Assembly (NCBI RefSeq): GCF_001905595.1
Contig: NZ_LIXI01000005.1
Coordinates: 648,676-712,675, forward strand
Reading direction: 5' to 3'
Length of the DNA: 64,000 nucleotides
DNA from: Streptomyces sp. CB00316
GTDB taxonomy: Bacteria; Actinomycetota; Actinomycetes; Streptomycetales; Streptomycetaceae
Shown here piece after piece: positions 59,817 to 64,000 of this stretch (position 1 is the stretch's first letter; each line of letters opens with the position of its first letter). Position numbers and translations under genes: made by a program. Below the pieces are notes generated by a model. That model was not told the origin of the DNA, made no database searches, and saw only the letters and a list, made by a program, of their open reading frames with translations.

Positions 59817-60532
59817 CGCGCCAGACGGCGCCGTACCAGACCAGGCAGGTGCGTTTCGTCGACCAACTCTCGCTGGTCGCCGCGCAGTCGGCCGTCTCCG
59901 CCTCGCGCCACTTCCTGCGGTTCGCCCTCTCCAAGTGGCAGGCCGCCCTCATCGAGGACGACGTCCTTCTCGTCGCCTCGGAGCTGGTCACCAATGCCAT
60001 CGCCGTCACCGGAGTGGTGGCAGCGAAGCTGGCGTGGGAGGAGTTGGAGCGGCTCGACCTCGTCCACGTCCGCCTGGTGGGGCTTCGGGACAGCGTCGTC
60101 GTAGAGGTATGGGACGTGTCGAGCGAGCCGCCCCGGCTCCAGCACGTCGGCGATGACTCCGGGGGCGGGCGCGGCCTCTTCCTCGTACAGGAGCTGGCGG
60201 CGCGATGGGGTTCCTACCGCACCACGGGCGGAAAGGCGGTGTGGGCCCAGCTGGCGATCCGTCCGCCGTTGCCGCAGCGGTCGAGGGGCGAGCGTCGCGG
60301 GGGCAGCCGGCCGCCGCCCCGCCGGGGCCCGATACCGCGTTTCTCCGCCGCGTCCGGGCGGGGCTGGATACGGCGTTGTAGAAGTTCCCGCACACGCCGA
60401 AGGCGGCGGCCCCCCGGCGTTCCGGGGTGCCGCCGCCTTCGGGCGGGGACGGGGGTGAGGCGGGGATCAGGGGCGGGGGTCAGGCGGCGGAGCCGGCCTT
60501 CCACTGGGCCCAGTCCATGTTCCAGCCGTTGA
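59813..60532 (+). CDS. ATP-binding (GHKL) anti-sigma-like protein with aberrant C-terminal tail
   Basis: 239 residues. The HATPase domain covers about residues 15-145 (VASELVTNAIAV N box, EVWDVSSEPP, GGGRGLFLVQELAARWGS). After about residue 150 the frame runs through an Arg/Pro-rich tail over the terminator hairpin and 53 bp into the convergent L,D-transpeptidase gene. Such proteins usually end near residue 150, so a frameshift or lost stop is likely. The start directly follows the IS481 remnant. Confidence 0.72.
   Translation: MTRQTAPYQTRQVRFVDQLSLVAAQSAVSASRHFLRFALSKWQAALIEDDVLLVASELVTNAIAVTGVVAAKLAWEELERLDLVHVRLVGLRDSVVVEVWDVSSEPPRLQHVGDDSGGGRGLFLVQELAARWGSYRTTGGKAVWAQLAIRPPLPQRSRGERRGGSRPPPRRGPIPRFSAASGRGWIRRCRSSRTRRRRRPPGVPGCRRLRAGTGVRRGSGAGVRRRSRPSTGPSPCSSR
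60397..60442. terminator. 14-bp hairpin between the ATPase and L,D-transpeptidase genes
   Basis: CCGAAGGCGGCGGC (60397-60410) pairs exactly with 60429-60442, 38 bp past the L,D-transpeptidase stop on the minus strand. Confidence 0.7.
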
Positions 60533-61733
60533 GGCCGTTGTCCGGGGTGATGGTCTTGTCCGGGGAGTTCTTGACGATGACCACGTCGCCGACCATGGAG
60601 TTGTCGTAGAACCAGGCGCCGGGGGCGCTCGGGTCGTTGGCGCCCTTCACGTCGGCGAGGCCCACGCAGCCGTGGCTGGTGTTGGCGGTGCCGAAGATGC
60701 CCTTGCCCCAGTAGTTGCCGTGGATGAAGGTGCCCGAGGTGGACAGGCGCATCGCGTGCGGCACGTCCTTGATGTCGTACTCGCCCTTGCCGTCGTCATC
60801 GGTGAAGCCGACGGTGGCGCCGTTCATCCGGGTCTCCTTGTGCTTCTCGGAGATCACCATCTGGCCGTTGTACGTGGGGTTCTCGGGCGCGCCCGCGGAG
60901 ATCGGGATGGTCTTGACGGTCTTGCCGTCGCGGGTGACCGTCATCATCTTGGTCTTCGCGTCGACGGTCGAGACCTGGTTGCGGCCGACCTTGAACGTCA
61001 CGGTCTTCTGCTGCACACCGAAGACGCCGTCCGCGCCCTCGACGCCGTCCAGCGCGAGCTTCAGCGTGACGGTGGAGCCGCCCTGCCAGTAGCTCTCGGG
61101 GCGCAGGTCCAGGCGCTGGGCGTTGAACCAGTGGCCGACGACCTCCTGGCCGCTGCTGGAGGTCACGGTGATGCCGTCCTGGACGGCCTTCCTGTCCGAG
61201 ATCGGCTTGTTGAAGTTGATCGAGACGGGCATCCCGACGCCGACGGTGGAGCCGTCCTCGGGGGTGAAGTTCCCGATGAAGCTGTTGTCGGGCGAGACGG
61301 TGGTGAAGGAGCTGTTCTCGTGGGCCTTGCGGCCCTTCGCGTCCTCCGCCGTGGCGTCGATCTTGTACGTGGTGGAGCGTTCGAGCTGCCCGGCGGGCTT
61401 CCAGCTGGAACCGTCGGCCGCCAGCGTGCCCTCGACCGCCTTGCCGTCCGCCGTGGTCATGACGACCTCGGTCAGCTTGCCCTTCTCGACGGAGACCTGG
61501 GCCGCGTTGTTGATACTGGCGTTGGTGGCGCCGTTCTCGGGCTTGATCGCTATCTGCGCCTCGGAAGCGTCCTCGGCCGCGGCCTCGTCCACCTCCTGCG
61601 CCCGTGACGACTCCGAGCTTCCGGCGCCCGTCTTCTTGTCGCCGCCGTCGTCGGTACAGGCCGAAAGCACCAGCACGCCGCCAAGCAGTGCGGACACGGC
61701 CGCGAGGCCCCTGCGCCGCTTGCTGTCCGTCAT
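60480..61733 (-). CDS. lipoprotein L,D-transpeptidase (YkuD) with Ig-like domains
   Basis: 417 residues from ATG 61733, chosen for the GGAGAAG site. A lipoprotein signal with lipobox LVLSAC lies near residue 27. Two Ig-like/Big domains (about 60-240) precede the YkuD catalytic domain (about 255-400) with the IHGNYWGKGIFGTA ... SHGCVGL His/Cys motif. It makes 3-3 crosslinks in the outer peptidoglycan. Confidence 0.9.
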   Translation of the reverse strand: MTDSKRRRGLAAVSALLGGVLVLSACTDDGGDKKTGAGSSESSRAQEVDEAAAEDASEAQIAIKPENGATNASINNAAQVSVEKGKLTEVVMTTADGKAVEGTLAADGSSWKPAGQLERSTTYKIDATAEDAKGRKAHENSSFTTVSPDNSFIGNFTPEDGSTVGVGMPVSINFNKPISDRKAVQDGITVTSSSGQEVVGHWFNAQRLDLRPESYWQGGSTVTLKLALDGVEGADGVFGVQQKTVTFKVGRNQVSTVDAKTKMMTVTRDGKTVKTIPISAGAPENPTYNGQMVISEKHKETRMNGATVGFTDDDGKGEYDIKDVPHAMRLSTSGTFIHGNYWGKGIFGTANTSHGCVGLADVKGANDPSAPGAWFYDNSMVGDVVIVKNSPDKTITPDNGLNGWNMDWAQWKAGSAA

Positions 61734-61937
61734 CACACGCTTCTCCATCGTTGCCGATTCCCCACAATCCCCGAACGGTGCCGCCAGTCGGCGATTCCCC
61801 GTCAATGTTCCAAGAACACCCGGAACGAGTGCTCCGTTCCACATCCGCCAGGGATGTGGGGAACACCACTCATCGACGCGGCTGCGCCGGCGGTGGTTCC
61901 CGCTGTCGAGCCCGGATACGGAACTGCCGCACAGCAC

Positions 61938-61970
61938 GGCCCCGGTCCGCGGTGAAGCGGGGCCGGGGCC
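61938..61970. terminator. bulged hairpin downstream of the 61985 gene
   Basis: GGCCCCGG (61938-61945) pairs with CCGGGGCC (61963-61970), and CCGC/GCGG extends the stem inside across a small bulge. It lies 15 bp beyond the stop of the leftward acidic protein gene. Confidence 0.6.
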
Positions 61971-61984
61971 GGTGTTCTCACACG

Positions 61985-62434
61985 TCAGACCCGTTGCGCG
62001 AGGTCACCGTCCTCGCCGTCGTTCCTCCCATTGTGCGCGACCGCGTCGCCGTACCCCTCCTCGTCGTCCTCGATCTCGGCCACGAACGGGCCGTCCTCGT
62101 CATCCTCGTCGTCGTCCCAGCCCTCCGCGTCGGGGTCGTAGCCGACGCTCTCGCTGCTCCAGGAGGCCTGCGCGAGCTCGACCCCGGGCACCTCGTTGAC
62201 CAGGTCGAACGGGTCGATCAGCGAGGCGAGGGCCTCTGCTCCGTCTGCCCGGACGGTGGCCTCGGCATGCATCCGCTCCTCGGCGGTGTCGCTCTCGGTG
62301 ATGCCCGAAACCGGCTCCCCGTACTCGGCGGCGATGGATTCGAGGGCGGTGCCGGTGAGGGCGTCGAGGTCGGTGACCTCCAGCACCATCTCCACCCGGA
62401 CGCGAACAAACCTGGATGTCTCTTCTGTGCTCAT
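61985..62434 (-). CDS. acidic conserved hypothetical protein
   Basis: 149 residues from ATG 62434 (MSTEETSRFVRVRVEMVLEV). The N-terminal part is beta/alpha and the C-terminus is strongly acidic (EGWDDDEDDEDG). No recognised domain. Confidence 0.68.
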   Translation of the reverse strand: MSTEETSRFVRVRVEMVLEVTDLDALTGTALESIAAEYGEPVSGITESDTAEERMHAEATVRADGAEALASLIDPFDLVNEVPGVELAQASWSSESVGYDPDAEGWDDDEDDEDGPFVAEIEDDEEGYGDAVAHNGRNDGEDGDLAQRV

Positions 62435-62542
62435 ACTCCGGAGCGTATGGCTCATCCCGGCCACGACTTTCCTCCGACCCGCTGCTTTGCTTAGCATCGG
62501 TCCACGGGGCTAACTCATGGTTGTCGCAAGGGGATCGAAACT

Positions 62543-62860
62543 GTGTCCGTCACTCGTCGCACACTCCTGACCGCCACCGCCGCAGGAACGCTGCTGGCCG
62601 CTCTCTGGTTCGTCCCGTCGGCCAACGCGACCGTCGAAACCGCCTCGCAGAGCGGCGTGGCCCCCGCGTCCGGCACGGCGTCCGGCCAGGGTGCGCAGCC
62701 CGCCGCCGAGGAGGCCGCAGCGCCGCAGCTCGCCGAGACCGGACCGGGGGTGGACACCACCCCGTATCTGATCGGCGGCACGGCGCTGCTCGGCCTCGGC
62801 GCCGGCTTCGTGACCTACTCGGTGCGCCGTTCCGGGACCGGAGCCCGCCCGGCGATCTGA
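62543..62860 (+). CDS. sortase-anchored (LAETG) surface protein
   Basis: 105 residues from GTG 62543. A signal peptide (RRTLLTATAAGTLLAALWFV ... ANA) is followed by a short Ala/Glu-rich linker, the sorting signal LAETG at about 70, a membrane helix and a positively charged tail (VRRSG). LAxTG is the form used by Streptomyces class E sortases. The mature part is very small. Confidence 0.82.
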   Translation: MSVTRRTLLTATAAGTLLAALWFVPSANATVETASQSGVAPASGTASGQGAQPAAEEAAAPQLAETGPGVDTTPYLIGGTALLGLGAGFVTYSVRRSGTGARPAI

Positions 62861-62875
62861 GCCCGTACCCGCGAA

Positions 62876-62909
62876 AAGGGCTGCCACACCCCCCGGTGCG
62901 GCAGCCCTT
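62876..62909. terminator. hairpin between the LAETG gene and hutH
   Basis: AAGGGCTGCC (62876-62885) pairs with GGCAGCCCTT (62900-62909), and CAC/GTG extends the stem inside. It lies between convergent genes. Confidence 0.75.
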
Positions 62910-62929
62910 CGTGTGTGTAAGGGGCCGGC

Positions 62930-64000
62930 TCAGGCCAGCGGCCCCGTGACCGGCTCCACGGCCGCGACCAGACGCCCCTCCCGTACGAACGTGTCGGCGG
63001 CGGCCAGGTCCGGCGCGAGGAAGCGGTCCGGGCCCGGGCCCTCGGCGCCGGCCGCCCGCAGCGCGGCCACGGCGGCCTGCGAGGCGGGGGCCGGGGTGAG
63101 GCCCTCGGCGGCCCGGATCTCCACGGCGCGCGTCGCCGCGTACAGCTCGACGGCGACGATCCGGGCCAGGTTGTCCACGGCGGTACGGAGCTTGCGCGCG
63201 GCCGACCAGCCCATGGAGACGTGGTCCTCCTGCATCGCGGAGGACGGGATGGAGTCGGCGGAGGCGGGGACCGCGAGCCGCTTCATCTCGCTGACCAGCG
63301 CGGCCTGGGTGTACTGGGCGATCATCAGGCCCGAATCGACCCCGGCGTCGTGCGCGAGGAACGGCGGCAGGCCGTGCGAGCGGTTCTTGTCGAGGAGGCG
63401 GTCGGTGCGGCGCTCGCAGATCGAGCCGAGGTCGGCGGCGACGATCGCGAGGAAGTCCAGGACGTACGCGACGGGCGCGCCGTGGAAGTTGCCGTTGGAC
63501 TCCACCCGGCCGTCGGGCAGGACCACCGGGTTGTCGACCGACGAGGCCAGCTCGCGGCCCGCGACCACGGCCGCGTAGTCCAGGGTGTCGCGGCCGGCGC
63601 CGTTGACCTGGGGGGCGCAGCGTACGGAGTAGGCGTCCTGCACCCGGGGCGCGTCGCCTGTGACGTCGGCGTGCCGCCCCGTCAGCCCCGAACCGGCCAG
63701 CACCCGCAGCATGTTGTCCGCGCTGACGCCCTGGCCGGGGTGCGGGCGGATGGCGTGCAGCTCGGGGGCGAGGACCTTGTCCGTGCCGAGCAGCGCCTCC
63801 AGGGAGAGGGCGGCGGTGATGTCGGCGGAGGTGTAGAGGTTACGCAGGTCGGCGAGGGCCATGACCAGCATGCCGAGCATGCCGTCGGTGCCGTTGAGGA
63901 GGGCCAGGCCCTCCTTCTCGCGCAGCTCCACCGGGGTGATGCCGTGCGCGGCGAGCAGCTCGCCGGCCGGGCGGACCGTGCCGTCGGGGCCCTCCGCGTC
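62930..64000 (-). CDS. hutH: histidine ammonia-lyase, 3' part
   Basis: 356 C-terminal residues, running off the right edge. The segment KEGLALLNGTDGMLGM and QDAYSVRCAPQVNGAGRD match aromatic amino acid lyases; EDHVSMGWSAARK is typical of HutH. The MIO-forming Ala-Ser-Gly lies about 40 residues upstream, outside the window. It deaminates histidine to urocanate. Confidence 0.92.
   Translation of the reverse strand, partial: DAEGPDGTVRPAGELLAAHGITPVELREKEGLALLNGTDGMLGMLVMALADLRNLYTSADITAALSLEALLGTDKVLAPELHAIRPHPGQGVSADNMLRVLAGSGLTGRHADVTGDAPRVQDAYSVRCAPQVNGAGRDTLDYAAVVAGRELASSVDNPVVLPDGRVESNGNFHGAPVAYVLDFLAIVAADLGSICERRTDRLLDKNRSHGLPPFLAHDAGVDSGLMIAQYTQAALVSEMKRLAVPASADSIPSSAMQEDHVSMGWSAARKLRTAVDNLARIVAVELYAATRAVEIRAAEGLTPAPASQAAVAALRAAGAEGPGPDRFLAPDLAAADTFVREGRLVAAVEPVTGPLA

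Overview
The window is high-GC actinomycete DNA, almost certainly Streptomyces. The GC-rich third codon positions, GTG starts, one rare TTA codon in a regulator, mycothiol metabolism (mca), a SARP regulator and an LAETG sortase substrate all point there. It has two parts: a biosynthetic gene cluster (BGC) from about 1 to 33.7 kb that continues past the left edge, and conserved housekeeping chromosome from about 34.7 to 64 kb.

The BGC reads as an aliphatic azoxy (R-N(O)=N-R') pathway of the valanimycin type, fed by its own type II fatty acid synthase. A 14-gene leftward operon (18496 to 6356, mostly ATGA overlaps) holds an aldehyde-dehydrogenase-like reductase, class III aminotransferase, acyl-CoA-dehydrogenase-like N-oxygenase (VlmH type), SRPBCC protein, small His-containing membrane protein (candidate hydrazine synthase), flavin reductase (VlmR type), ferritin-like diiron enzyme (candidate azoxy synthase), membrane desaturase, FabH, ACP, FabF, ferredoxin, FabG and FabI. 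Divergent from it is a DUF2156 aminoacyl-tRNA-dependent transferase (VlmA type). Farther right lie a diacylglycerol-kinase-like enzyme (VlmJ type), two MmgE/PrpD proteins (VlmK type), a methyltransferase, an MFS exporter, two SGNH proteins (one with mutated catalytic residues), a second diiron enzyme, and the regulators: one SARP and three TetR proteins, two of them of the butyrolactone-receptor type. At the left end are acyl-CoA carboxylase subunits and an overlapping P450, molybdopterin oxidoreductase and ECF-sigma operon.

Inferred pathway: acyl-ACP to aldehyde, amine and alkylhydroxylamine; seryl transfer from seryl-tRNA; N-N bond formation; oxidation to azoxy; then phosphorylation and elimination on the serine-derived part, and methylation. 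No seryl-tRNA synthetase is seen. Instead the cluster carries an 88-nt serine-type tRNA (32859-32946, minus) with a full acceptor, D, variable and T architecture but an abnormal anticodon arm. It sits directly upstream of the second diiron gene and looks like a tRNA dedicated to the transferase rather than to translation. Four promoters (accB, the P450 operon, the main operon, the tRNA/diiron unit) share direct hexamer repeats at exact 11-bp spacing, the signature of SARP sites. This ties the left edge, centre and right edge into one regulon.

The 33.7-34.75 kb stretch is gene-poor and marks the BGC border. After it come a small membrane protein, mca, a DUF4307 protein, greA, an ABC exporter pair, ilvA, a MarR regulator, a stressosome-like module (RsbR, RsbS, RsbT, an RsbX-like fusion, a histidine kinase and a response-regulator phosphatase), an ECF-like sigma, metB, msrA, a TetR beside a decayed hydrolase, gdhA, several small conserved genes, a degenerate patch with DUF397 and IS481 remnants (57.5-59.8 kb), an L,D-transpeptidase, and the 3' part of hutH running off the right end.
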